From positions 24,988,001-25,052,000 of the forward strand of contig OX485804.1 in assembly GCA_950295325.1 (NCBI GenBank): a stretch of DNA of 64,000 bases. Reading direction: 5' to 3'. The notes under the pieces were generated by a model. It saw nothing but the letters and a program-made list of their open reading frames with translations, was not told the origin of the DNA and made no database searches. Source of the DNA: Polytrichum commune (taxonomy: Eukaryota > Streptophyta > Polytrichopsida > Polytrichales > Polytrichaceae). How positions within the stretch are numbered: the stretch's first letter is position 1; each line of letters opens with the position of its first letter. The position numbers were made by a program, and so were the translations under genes. Positions 36,480 through 47,192 of this stretch are shown here, in pieces.

Positions 36480-36782
36480 GCCTTTCAATTTCCTTGTGCA
36501 ACAACATAAAAATACAGAGCCAACCGACAACAATACAACCAAATATATATATTGTTTGGTTTCATTTGAACAGTTTTTTCTTTGGTTTAGATTGAATATG
36601 CATGTCACACAATCTTTTAGCTAGTCGAAGCTGAGTGAAAATGAGAGTTCCGGAAAAGTTAGCTAGCTAAAGATAAATAAGAATCCTAAGTTCGGCAAAC
36701 CTAACTAGCTAAAGCTAAGTGACAAATAGGGGCCCGAAATATTTAGCTAGGTGGTGCTAGTTGGCTAACTATCCAAGGTCTG
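36480..36782 (-). mobile_element. Inverted copy of the left half of the 34,778 element
   Basis: Read on the minus strand from 36,782 it starts GCAGACCTTGGATAGTTAG and follows 34,778-35,085 for about 300 bp. This includes TCCGGAACTCTCAT and TTGTTGCACAAGGAAATT. Its other end was not found. The acidic frame at 36,203-36,421 adjoins it and is unrecognised. Confidence 0.7.
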
Positions 36783-37088
36783 CAATATTTCTCGACACTC
36801 CCCTCTCTCCTCCCTCACACCCCTCCCCCCTCCCGGATAAGTGTCTTGAAACTCCCCTCTCCTTTTTATGTATGTCTAATTATACCAATGTAGTGGACTA
36901 GTTGTATTTTAGAATGTCATGTCATGGCAGTAGTCTACAATTTTCATTGTGATGGCTACAACAAGAATACCAACGTCACATCCAACATGTATTTGACATA
37001 TTACTTATGCCTACTTCGAACCCAAAATGAAGCATCTATCGAGGCAATTGCCAGTGATGGGACTTGGATTTGGTAGACTACACTGATA

Positions 37089-37286
37089 TGTGCAATTCAG
37101 TTGCCCACGCTAATTTGTTGACATTCCACATTATTCTGAATATTCATTACCACAAATACAACATACAAAAATGTCTTTCAATTACGGTGGTTATAAGAAC
37201 ACGTTAACGAAAATATTTGAAGTTTTTGTAACCAAATTTCGACCATGGTAATTTGCATGGGCAAAAGAGGCCAACCTAAATGCACA
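37089..37286. mobile_element. TA-flanked MITE, TGTGCAATTNRGTTGCC ends
   Basis: The left end TGTGCAATTCAGTTGCCCA follows TA (37087-37088); the right end reads inward TGTGCATTTAGGTTGGCC with TA at 37287-37288. Size 198 bp, same family as 39,934-40,132. Confidence 0.78.
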
Positions 37287-37338
37287 TATGAGTGTAGGAG
37301 AAGAAGGGAGCGCCATTATAAGGATCCACTCGGAGCTA

Positions 37339-37964
37339 CACTAAATACGATATTTAGTGTTTGATTATATTTAGTGTTGTTGCCACCCTATCCTGCTCAA
37401 TATTAATTTTCAATTCTTTGATAATTAGTGTTAGACGTAACCGGTTGGCCGCTTTGTTTCGCTGAGGTGGCACTACATGATTGGCTCTGAGCACACAGGT
37501 TTGCAGACGATAACCTCGACATCCCAGCCGGTTATGATCATCTAAATCGGATATGTTGAAGAAGACGACAGGTGACCCACTATTTAGGTCACTTGCGCGG
37601 CTCAACAAAGCGGCCAACCGGTTACGTCCGGTAATCGTTTTATTGGAACCGGTCATCAATGCAGAACAGGTTCTGTCCAGCTGGCTCGCCACCTTGACAG
37701 AACCGGTTCCAATAAAACGATTACCTAATACATAAATGCACTGCCACCTTCCCTACTGCCACCTCCTTTCTCCTTGTATCATTGTTAATTTCTTTTTTCA
37801 TATCCTTACTAACACTAAATTCGTGCATGTAACTTCCACATATTACCATAGTTGATATTTAGTGTTTAAGTTTACATTTGATGTTACTTCCTTTCATAGG
37901 GTTAGTGATATGTAATGTATGTGTTCGTATTTAGTGTATCAAACACTAAATATCATATTTGGTG
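37339..37964. mobile_element. TA-flanked CACTAAATA element with nested insertion
   Basis: The left end CACTAAATACGATATTTAGT follows TA (37337-37338); the right end ATATCATATTTGGTG precedes TA (37965-37966). Both inner flanks match 23,760-24,162 in reverse complement. The extra central 300 bp (37,433-37,730) is absent from that copy. Confidence 0.82.
37433..37730. repeat. Double perfect palindrome nested in the element
   Basis: Two hairpins lie side by side. Hairpin 1 has 25-bp perfect arms at 37434-37458 and 37604-37628 (containing GTAACCGGTTGGCC). Hairpin 2 has 24-bp perfect arms at 37630-37653 and 37702-37725 (containing TTTTATTGGAACCGGT). The AACCGGTT core recalls the dispersed CCGGTT family. 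Confidence 0.85.
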
Positions 37965-37974
37965 TAGCTTATAG

Positions 37975-38038
37975 GTAAGGAGGGCCAAGGCTAGGCAAGG
38001 CAAGGCTAGGCTAAGGCTAAGGCTAAGCTAGGCGTAGC
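37975..38038. repeat. Degenerate GGCTA/GGCAA tandem tract
   Basis: Short units AAGGCTAGG, AAGGCAAGG and AAGGCTAAGG repeat for about 60 bp. Confidence 0.8.
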
Positions 38039-39932
38039 CCAAACCATTCAACGGATATGCTTCCTGTGCATGATTCGATTGTCTCGGGAACCGTGACGGT
38101 GTTGGATGCCACCCGAATATAACCCTTCCTCAAGCCCAAGGATTGCTCGAGATCCGATTTCGAGGATTGGGCATTCTATTTGTGGTGATTACTAGGAATT
38201 AAAGAACTTAGAAAACGATTTTCCCATTTCCGCCGGGGTTAGAGTACACCATAGATAAAAGATTCATCGCGAGCCGTGGATGCATGTTAACTTAGAACCT
38301 TACAACTTCACGGGTAGCCTAATATCAAGGCAACCTTCCACACTCAACCTCTCTTTAAGAAAACATAAAAAGGCAAGATCTACAAAGAGGGGCTTCACGC
38401 AGAGCTTAACTTAGTAGGGGGGCTGTGTCATGGAAGTTACGAAGAAACGGTCGTGGTGGGGAATAATGCAATTTGTAGAGTGTAATAAATTCACCGAATA
38501 TGCATGGCACGAGTGTGGGTAGTGTGCATGTTGTGTCATCGCCAAGGGTTGAATTTATAGGCTTCAAGATGTAGGCCTTGAGATGGTGTGAGGAAACCCA
38601 TAATATCTCACCCTCTATTTCAGTTAGTCTAAACATCGTGTAAGCGTGCACATTTTCAAGGGTGGACCACATCAGTTTGAGATTTGTGTGAAATGTACCT
38701 TATGCCCCCTCCCCACCTGACTTTACCAAATAACCAAAGTCTTTCCTAGAAACCGGGTAAAGCTCCCTCGGTTATAGCAGAGGCATCCGGCCATCCCAGT
38801 GCGCCTACAAGAACTTGCTCTGGAGATTTTTGAGTAGGTTTTAGTTAAGTAGCTTTCACACATGTTCATGGGTTTATTTACCAAGCATTGAATGTTGGAT
38901 AGTTTTTGTCCCATCCCCAAATCCCTTACTACTCATCTATCTTACCATCGGTTTTTGTTAATGGAGCTCCTCGTGCCCTCATATCTAAGACTAAAAAGCA
39001 ACCAATCACAAGGGCAGGAGGCAACACTTTTAAAGGTCCTATATTCTTGCCTCATGTCTAGGTACCGATGGGAGGGTCGGTGCTTGAGGCTTAAAACCTC
39101 CAATTTTAAACCATGCCACATCATTTGTCAACTAGGCTCGGCACTAGATAATGTTGGTGGTGTGAAGGTTGTGTTTTTAGAAACAAAATTTAGGCTTAAC
39201 TAAAGTCATGTGGGGATGGGGCATTATCCACATAAGACGGACTACGTGTCATTAGATATGGTTGTGTCATCAACGACTCGCCAACCCCAAGTCCATAGAC
39301 ATGGCTACTCTCTCAACACTTCCACACACTCATGAAAACCACCTCTTTTTAGCACCAAGTGTTGGGTTGATATATAACAAATTAATGTGGACAACATCTG
39401 TGATGTCAAACTCACATCACATTACGTCAACAACGCACTTTACTTTGGATGATGATACGCTTCATAGCATTTCAGTAGATGAGTTGTGTTCACTTCCCAT
39501 AAATGGTCCAAATCCAAATTCAAATTGATACGTGGCAAAATTGCAATGCAAAGTTTGAGAATCACATCCCCAGATTTGTTGACCCCACATAACAATTTCT
39601 TCCCCCGAGCACTATTATGTTCACACTATGCTTTTATAATGTTTTAAATGATACTAAGTTGGATTACTATCCAATATACACTACTAATCTACTTCGATTA
39701 CGGTATTTGATGTGGGCGACTTTAGAAGGAAGAAGCATGTGCAAGTCATCCAAAATTGATCAGCCCACCATGAAGCAAAACAAAGTGCAAAGCACTTGCA
39801 CGGCACTCACACTAAACATGACACTCACCGTTATTGAAAATATTGCTCACAAACTCGTACATTAGTTCTTTTCTATATGCCCTACCCACTCAAGTACATG
39901 TATTAAGAAAGTTTTTTTTAATGTCCACTATT
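38039..39932. other. No gene seen
   Basis: Intergenic sequence with scattered short open frames on both strands (38,406-38,672; 38,892-39,203; 39,262-39,528) and no recognised domain. A poly-A run lies at about 40,012. Confidence 0.35.
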
Positions 39933-39933
39933 A

Positions 39934-40132
39934 TGTGCAATTAAGTTGCCCCATGCTAATGTATCAACATTCCACACTATATTCAACATAAACTGTCATG
40001 GTAACAAAATACAAAAAAAAAAAATCGCATTGTGGTTGCTATGCAGATGAACAAATAAGATCAAAGTTTTTGTATTCTTATGACTTTGACCCAAGTCATT
40101 TTGCATGGGTAAAGAGGCAACCTAATTGCACA
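39934..40132. mobile_element. TA-flanked MITE, TGTGCAATTARGTTGCC ends
   Basis: The left end TGTGCAATTAAGTTGCCCC follows TA; the right end reads inward TGTGCAATTAGGTTGCCTC, with TA at 40133-40134. Size 199 bp. Its right end is also the start of the 162-bp array. Confidence 0.82.
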
Positions 40133-41290
40133 TACCAGTGCACATATCAGCGTAGGTATATCTCCGGTAACTCAATAGGTCTCTCACAATGCACAATGTG
40201 TCCATCAATACGGATTTGAGCAAGTGACGTGGATGAAGGTGTGGATTTTGACCCAAGTCAAGTTGCATGGGTAAGGAGGCAACCTAATTGCACATACCAG
40301 TGCACATATCAACGTAGGTATATCTCCGGTAACTTAGGGCCGCTTTATATTAGGGGCCATTTCTAGGGGCCGTTTCCAAATTCTAGGCATCAACCAATGA
40401 GAGTGCTTAGATTGTCCAAATGGCCCCTAATATGGCCCCGAGGGCTTTATATTGAGAGTCGGCCCACTTCTCCTAAAGCTTGCGTGGCGGGTGACATGGC
40501 AGCGTTTTGGAGGGGAAAAAGTGGCCCGCCGGCAAAAAAATGGGTCGAGGGTTTATGGAGAGCCACTTCGCATCTACGGGCCACTTCACCCAACTTCCGT
40601 CATATAGTCATTTATGACTTTATGACTTTAGTTCAAGAAGGGGCATAATTCATTTAAGACAAAGTGGCCCGTTGAGTGGCCCTTACAATATGAAGTCCCT
40701 AGGGCCATTTGGAAGGCCCACTTTAAAGCGGAATTTCCAATTTGGACCCTACAAGTGGTCCTATGGACTTTATATTGCAAGGGCCACTCAACGGGCCACT
40801 TTGTAAAGTAGAGCTAAAGTTAGAGTAAAGTAAGGGCCACTTCAAGTCCAAGTTGCCTCTACTCCAAATGGCCCGGCCGCCAAATGGCCCCTAATATAAA
40901 GCCGCCCTTAATAGGTCTCTCACAATGCACAATGTGTCCATCAATACATATTTGAGCAAGTGACATGGATGAAGGTGTGGATTTTGACCCAAGTCAAGTT
41001 GCATGGGTAAAGAGGCAACCTAATTGCACATACCAGTGCGCATATCAGCGTAGGTATATCTCCGGTAACTTAATAGGTCTCTCACAATGCACAATGTGTC
41101 CATCAATACGGATTTGAACAAGTGACATGGATGAAGGTGTGGATTCTGACCCAAGTCAAGTTGCATGGGTAAAGAGGCAACCTAGTTGCACATACCATCG
41201 CACATATCGGTGTAGGTGTTTCTCCAATAACTTGATAGGTCTCTCGCAATGCACAATGTGCCCATGAACACGGGATTTGAGCAAGTGACG
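40084..41290 (+). repeat. 162-bp tandem array, four units
   Basis: TTGACCCAAGTCA-type unit starts lie at 40,084, 40,246, about 40,982 and about 41,144. Spacing is exactly 162 bp once the inserted MITE at 40,337-40,907 plus its 3-bp TSD is removed. Each unit contains the right end of the neighbouring MITE family (GGCAACCTAATTGCACATA), followed by TATCTCCGGTAACT and CACAATGCACAATGTG. Confidence 0.92.
40337..40907. mobile_element. Harbinger-like MITE in the 162-bp array, TSD TTA
   Basis: The left end is GGGCCGCTTTATATTAGGGG; the right end reads inward GGGCGGCTTTATATTAGGGG. TTA lies at 40334-40336 and 40908-40910. The neighbouring array unit near 41,065 shows the uninterrupted site (GGTAACTTAATAGG), proving insertion and the 3-bp duplication. 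The open frame at 40,397-40,648 is inside it and is spurious. Confidence 0.95.
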
Positions 41291-41399
41291 TGGACGGAGG
41301 GAAATCCAAGGATGGCATTCGGAGACGAGAGTCACAAAGGTAGGTCCCTCCCTCCTCGTCCTCCTATGTGACCGTTTCTTTCTCTTTGGGGTCCTCCAT

Positions 41400-41780
41400 T
41401 TCTTTCCGACGGAAGGGAAGGGAAGGGAAGGGAAGGGAAAGGGGGGGAGGAGGAGGGGGAGCCGGCCTAGCTGCTAGCAGAGCTGACAAAAGGAGGGAGG
41501 CCCTGGGAATGGCCCAGGCTTGCTGCCTGCCTGCCTGCCTGCCTGCCGGCCGGCCGGCCGGCGTGCCTACTGCCATGGATGATGAGAGAGGAGGGGCCAA
41601 GAGTTAATAATCGCGCATGTTGTTGGCAGGATCAAGTCTGCGGCTGCTGTTAATGTTACATGCTTGAATGCATGCGCACTGGTCAACGAGGTCAAATGCA
41701 ATGCAATGCTATGCAATGCTAGGCGATGCAATGCATTTGGCCCTTCCCTTCCCTTGCCCTCCCTTCCCTTCTCTCCACCA
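41400..41780. repeat. Cluster of simple repeats
   Basis: GGGAA repeats (about 41,413-41,440), TGCC repeats running into CCGG repeats (about 41,523-41,562), ATGCA-type repeats (about 41,695-41,735), and a TTCCC-rich tract (about 41,744-41,775). Open frames on both strands here come from these low-complexity tracts. Confidence 0.85.
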
Positions 41781-41796
41781 CAGCTGAACCTTTGAG

Positions 41797-42246
41797 CGGG
41801 GAGAACCGGCAGTTACTTACACATGAACCGGTTGAGTTTGAGAAATACCCGGTTGAAGTTCAGGAAAATTACCCATCATTTGAGGGGAATCTATAGGAGA
41901 ATATACCATGGTTTAATAAAGGAAAACCCGGAGGATGGCAACATGTATGTAACCGGTTGGACTTGTAAACACTAGGATCTTAACCGATTAGTATGCCCAA
42001 AAATCTCCCCGATCACTGAACTGAACGCGCGAGACCTGGCTGCGTTTACTCACAAATGAACCGGTGGAGTTCGAGACATAACTGGTTGAAGTTCAGGACT
42101 TTTGAAAATTTACCAATGGCTTTTTAGGAATGTGTGGAATATTCCCCCATTTGTATAAAGAAAAGGAACCAAAAGATGACTACGTGGAACCAGTTGGACT
42201 TGGAAACACTAGGATATCGACCGCTTATGTTTGAAAATCTCCCCGG
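41797..42246 (-). repeat. CCGGTT repeat family, two tandem units
   Basis: Unit 1 (41,797-42,011) starts CGGGGAGAACCGGC and ends AAATCTCCCCG. Unit 2 follows and ends TCTCCCCGG at 42,246. Internal order is the same as 28,099-28,312 reversed: AACCGGTTGAG, CCGGTTGAAGTTCAGG, AACCGGTTGGACTTG, AACACTAGGATCTTAACCG. Confidence 0.85.
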
Positions 42247-42909
42247 ACACTGCTCCACAAAATAGGCTCGTTAGTGTGATTCACACAATTTTCTGATTTA
42301 AAAAAAAATCAATATTCATAGTAGTTCATTTGATTTGATAATAAGAAATACAATATTGGATTAAAATTACTTCAAAGGACATAGCATTACCCGACAGTAG
42401 GGTGTTGCACCCCTAGTGTCGAGTGTTATGTGAGAATTATTCCCTTCTTATGTTGGGCCATCCTTGCAAATGAGGAGTATTCAACCTGGTTATTTTTTTC
42501 ATCTTACAAGGGTCAACCCACACCTGGACCGAACCCAAGCCTCAGTAACCATTTTATGCCTATTTATTTATTTTATTAACAAATCCACCCACCCAACCAG
42601 GCAACCAACATGCCAACATGTCAGCCTATTGGGGCCCACAAAATGATAGCCTACCATATCGTGAGGTAGGGGTCACAACCAACTAACCGAGGGTGGGAAT
42701 AACAACTACACTATCCGTTGGGGCCAAAGCTTGTAGGTCTACCCCTCCCATAAAAAGGATGCAAGGGGTAGCCTTTAAGTAATGTCATGAATAGAATACT
42801 ACATGAGATCTTAATTTTCATGATAGCAAATGTCATAGCATGTTCCCACATCTCTATGAGACCATAAATATGTAGAGTATTTTGCTAGTATATAGTAGGA
42901 CATATGTAG
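42247..42909. other. No gene seen
   Basis: Intergenic sequence between the CCGGTT units and the LINE remnant. No recognisable coding sequence. Confidence 0.35.
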
Positions 42910-43916
42910 GATGAGGCTAAAAATAACTAAGATATCGCAACTTAACCTTTGGTGGAAAATGGAGTATTGTGGTCTTTATTTTGGTCTCACCATGGATAGG
43001 GGACTTGTTCTCTTTACAAAAGGTTTGAGATACTTCTGTAATATCTAGGATCCTAGGAGGAATGAATTCTTGGGTTGGGAGGAGGCATGTACTAAATTCT
43101 CCCATGTGGAGGTCTACTACAAACTTTTGGGTTAAGTTGCAGGAATACTTTGAGCCTTTCTGTGAGAGGATGCGGAGCCAACATGGTGCTCAACCTATCT
43201 CAACCTAGTGGATCAATATGTACAAAAATCTTGAGGATGCGTTGTTCAAATGGGTGGCCAGTGTTGGGTACTTTAAGGAGTTTAGATTCAAGCTGGTACA
43301 ATTTAGTGCGGACTTTATGTGTACCTTCCCTAAATTCACTAAACACAAGGCACAAAAAGGAAACGGTTTTTCTTTGGTCAGTTATCCATAAGGCGATGAC
43401 GGTGAACGAATGGCAAGGACGAATTTCACTGGAGGTTGATAAGAGTTATCCTCACTGCCGTGTACAATTTGTTGGAGTCGGTGGAACGTATATTCTTTAG
43501 CAACCCGTTGGCCCAACAAGTGTGGTGCTATGTGGCTAATGTTATTTGGCAACTTTTTGCCGAACGAGGTATTCTTGGTCCTCGAATTTTTTTTTCAGTG
43601 TTGCAGTGTCTCTTTGATAAGCCCCTCCCCAAATCTTTGAAACCATTTAGTCCTATTTGGTTCTTCTTAAGGAATGGCTTTCCATGGATTATTTGGCAGA
43701 ATAGAAATGATTTAGTTTTTAATGCCAATCAACATCTAGCGGAGAAAACCACCAAGTGGTGTGGGATTCTCCACTTGACTATGGTAGGCTTGAGTAGCAA
43801 TGGACTCTTTGTGACTTGGAAAAAACCTCAAACGTTGATTATGAAGATGTTCTTAGACAATTTGACTCGGTTTGGTGTCAAAGGTCTTATTCTTACTCGT
43901 AGCAACTTAGCAGTTA
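42910..43916 (+). pseudogene. LINE C-terminal remnant (RT tail and zf-RVT domain)
   Basis: Frames read EYCGLYFGLTMDRG, then GLRYFCNI with DPRRNEFLGWEEACTKFSHV, typical of the region between the reverse transcriptase and the zinc-binding domain in plant LINEs. Further on, FLWSVIHKAMTVNEWQGRIS, then ESVERIFFSNPLAQQVWCYV, then WIIWQNRNDLVFN match the zf-RVT region (normally C-P-x-C, then E-x-HxFF-C, then W). The cysteines and histidine are partly lost. Stops and frameshifts show that it is dead. Cut off at the right by the pogo-like element. Confidence 0.72.
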
Positions 43917-44336
43917 CAATAATCTCATTAAGTACGAACCCGCTTAAGTGCACAATTTTTTGACAAAAATCAGGGTTCATACTTTTATTGTTTGAACATG
44001 TTGCGCACAGTCATTTGCCACAAATGCATGACTTTTTTACGCTTGACATTCAATGTCAGTTTGTTAACATTTCATTGAAATGTCTCAAATGATCATCACC
44101 GATCATCATAAAATTTGTCCAACTTCCGTTTGAACATCAGAGCAAAGCAATTGGTCATTAATGTCAAGGACAATGTCGTGTAAAGCTTCAAAGCCTTTGA
44201 AGTCGGTAGCACTTTCAGATTTAACAAATGTTATGAATCAGAGGGTCTAGAAAGCGATGAGTAAAGTACGCACCTACCGACTAAGTGCGCACCAACGGCT
44301 CCGGTTCAAAGTGCGTACTTAAGCGGGAGATTACTG
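43917..44336. mobile_element. Pogo/Tc1-mariner-like short element, TA TSD
   Basis: The left end CAATAATCTCATTAAGTACG and the inward-read right end CAGTAATCTCCCGCTTAAGT form imperfect inverted repeats with TTAAGTACG/TTAAGTGCG repeats behind them. TA lies at 43915-43916 and 44337-44338. TIRs of CAGTA..CTC type are typical of pogo-group elements. No transposase inside (420 bp). Confidence 0.72.
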
Positions 44337-44338
44337 TA

Positions 44339-46099
44339 CTTGGAAGATTAGGCCCCGGATGGGCATTATTTCTTGAGTCCCCTCGATCACATGGTTCTCC
44401 AGGGTGGTTGTACTTGCACTTTTCTTGCAAATGCATCTTTTCAATTTGAGCCCCGAAAAATCAAAAAAATTAAACTATATATATATATATATACTCACAC
44501 AACTCCACATGTCTTCACGTGTCAATAAGTGACATTAACTTCATCACAATAACTTTCCAGTGTTTGTTTCTATCACATCCCAGTGTCTAGCAATATGACC
44601 AATGCCCGCTCTAATACCTTTAGTTTCTACAGGTCTAGTAAGACAATTGTCCTCAATGTTGTTCAAGTGTAAAGACATTTGCTTTGTGAAGCTGACCCGA
44701 GCAGGCAAAAGCAATGATGCACTGATGGTATAATACCTATTTGCAAATGTCCAGTATCAATGAATTGTGTGTCCACCACTTTCATTAACATTAGTAAATA
44801 ATCGGTTGAGGTGATCTGTTATTTGCAGCTAAGCGCCTGTATTCTTGTCCAATACATTCGATAGAAACAACATATTTAGATGTAGTCTCACACCATGTAC
44901 TCGAAGGGAACCTGACTGATTGGGTAACTTAGATTTAAAAACCTCTCTTCACATGAAGTACATAATTTTGTAACTATCCTTGTAATAAAAAATATCCTTG
45001 TCACACACATTTCCTTATAAGATGGTTGAGATAGTAGCTACTCTAGATGATTAGCAGCTTCGCAACACACTTTCCTTATCAGAAGAACAAGCATTTACAA
45101 TGACTAAGGTAGAGGGTGCTTAAACTAACTCCTTGGCTTATTTAGCCTATTTTAGGATTCCATTTGGATTAGTGGTATGCATGACAGGCTTAGAAAAGCA
45201 TCATAAAAACAAAAATAGAATAAATTGCATTCCATATGAATATACTACAAGATTTTGAAGTCATTTACCTGTAACTTCGTAAATGTCTCCCTAGATCCAC
45301 ACTTTTCCCACTACAAACGGCCTCAAAATTCATGCCAACACTCCCCCAAAACTGTCCTAATCTTTCGTCCAAACCAACCGCGCACTAAAACCAACACTCT
45401 ACCTAGTAATAGAAAATTAGCCCCTGTAAGTTTTGGATACAGGATCTAAATCACATAAGTAACCCACCCCTCACTATTACTTTTTACTTGCCCAAATCCA
45501 ATCTCACTTTCGCCCAAACCAACCCCCTATTCTCACGGAACCGCCCACTTTTCACCCAAATTTATCACAACTTCGTGCTGGAGACATCCGGCCAGTTTCA
45601 GGTGCAATCCACTTATGAGATTATGCATGCATAGGGAACACTCTTTAGAGGGGATTGGAATTCTCACCCTCTATCCTAGACATCAATGGACAAACAGTTG
45701 TACAGTTAGCACAACTTTTCCACTGAAGAATAACCAATTTTTTGTAAAAGCAGATACTATCAACTCGATACAAGAGTCGCGAGTCATAGGTGAGACACAA
45801 TAGTGAAATACATTAGGGCCCATGAATGCCACTATGGCACAATAGTGTAGGACAAGGCAAGTGTGTGGGCCTTCTTTGGCCACTCTTCATGAAATAGCCA
45901 CATTTGAATGGTACATGGCAAGGCTTGCATTGAGAAACACAACAGAACACCGTTCTTCAAGTCACATCGCTTTAATAGATGTGAACTGAAGACAGATAAT
46001 ATTGACACATCTAGGTTAATGGATTTGCGTTCTAAGATGAAGACTACATGAAGAAAAAGAAACATGCCTTTTCGACTGCTATAACTTGTCCGATTTTCC
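44339..46099. other. Intergenic region downstream of TBP
   Basis: A (TA)n run lies at about 44,476-44,493. Otherwise the sequence is unique, without recognisable repeats or coding sequence. Confidence 0.4.
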
Positions 46100-47192
46100 T
46101 CCTGTTTTTTTTATTTATCTACTCTATCCTCTTTTCATGTGCTTATCCGATGACATCAGTGTAGCATAAACGGATACCAAAGAACCCTAGGATAGAATAT
46201 ACCCTATTTCAGAATGTCGAGACCCAAGATTCTTGTACACATTAGCGATACAAATTAGCTAGAATTTCTTTTCGAAGCATTTTTTCCATCTCGGTTCGAT
46301 ACAAAAAAGATCCTCACAAGCTAATTCTGAACCCTCCTGAACCTCTGATAAACACCATAGCCAACTAGAAACAGGAATACACTGTTTTGAGTACTTCAAG
46401 TTGCCAGTTCATGTACTAGTACACGACAGCACAAGGCTGCCAGAAAGAAATGTTTAAAATGCAATAAACCAAAATTCCTAAAAATTCCTCATGACCTCGT
46501 GAACTGATCTAACTAATACTTGTACAACTATGGGTTGCCTTATCAGATGTGGAGTAATGCAAGTCTTCGTCTACCCACATGTGATTCATTAGCAAAATGT
46601 CTTGTCTGTACCAGACTGGAAGTGATTTATGGGAACTACAGGACGAGCATCTGGTGCTTCAAAATTGCAGGAAAAGAACTTGCAGGACCACAAACGACAG
46701 GCCAATTTGATACGAGAGCCATTGTCTCATGGAGACAATCTTCAAATCTATTGTAACTACTGCAGTAGGACAATAAGGACCTTGGATCTCTTTTGACCAA
46801 AGTTCCATCTAAAGCAGTCTGCTATTAACAAGTTATCACGTGAGCATGTTACTCCACCACTCCTTGGAAAAGATAAAAAGTGAACTCTGTAATGCTTCCA
46901 ACAATCCCACACAAGAATGAAATTTGTGCAAAATCTTCATAACAGTATGACACGGATGATGGATGCTGAAGAGGCTGGAATAACAGTGATCGGGTGTCAG
47001 GATGCAACAGAGGGCATCCAATGCAGTAGAAATGTCCCTGAAAGTTGAAAAGGGTGAGACAAATGGCTGTGATCACTTCACCACTGAAGCCACAGCTAAC
47101 AGCTCTTCATGTCATCTGCTTTCAATCAGCAATTTCTCGGGCAAGCTTCCAGCCTTCGCATAAGAAGCCGCATCACAGATCAACTCTGGTGT
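46100..47192 (-). other. Probable 3' untranslated exon of TBP
   Basis: The last TBP intron ends at a polypyrimidine-CTGCAG acceptor at 47193, so transcription must continue left of 47192. The first base of this exon completes the TGA stop codon. The exon's left end cannot be fixed by eye. A minus-strand AATAAA at 46110-46115 is one possible polyadenylation signal, but other sites are just as possible. Confidence 0.5.
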
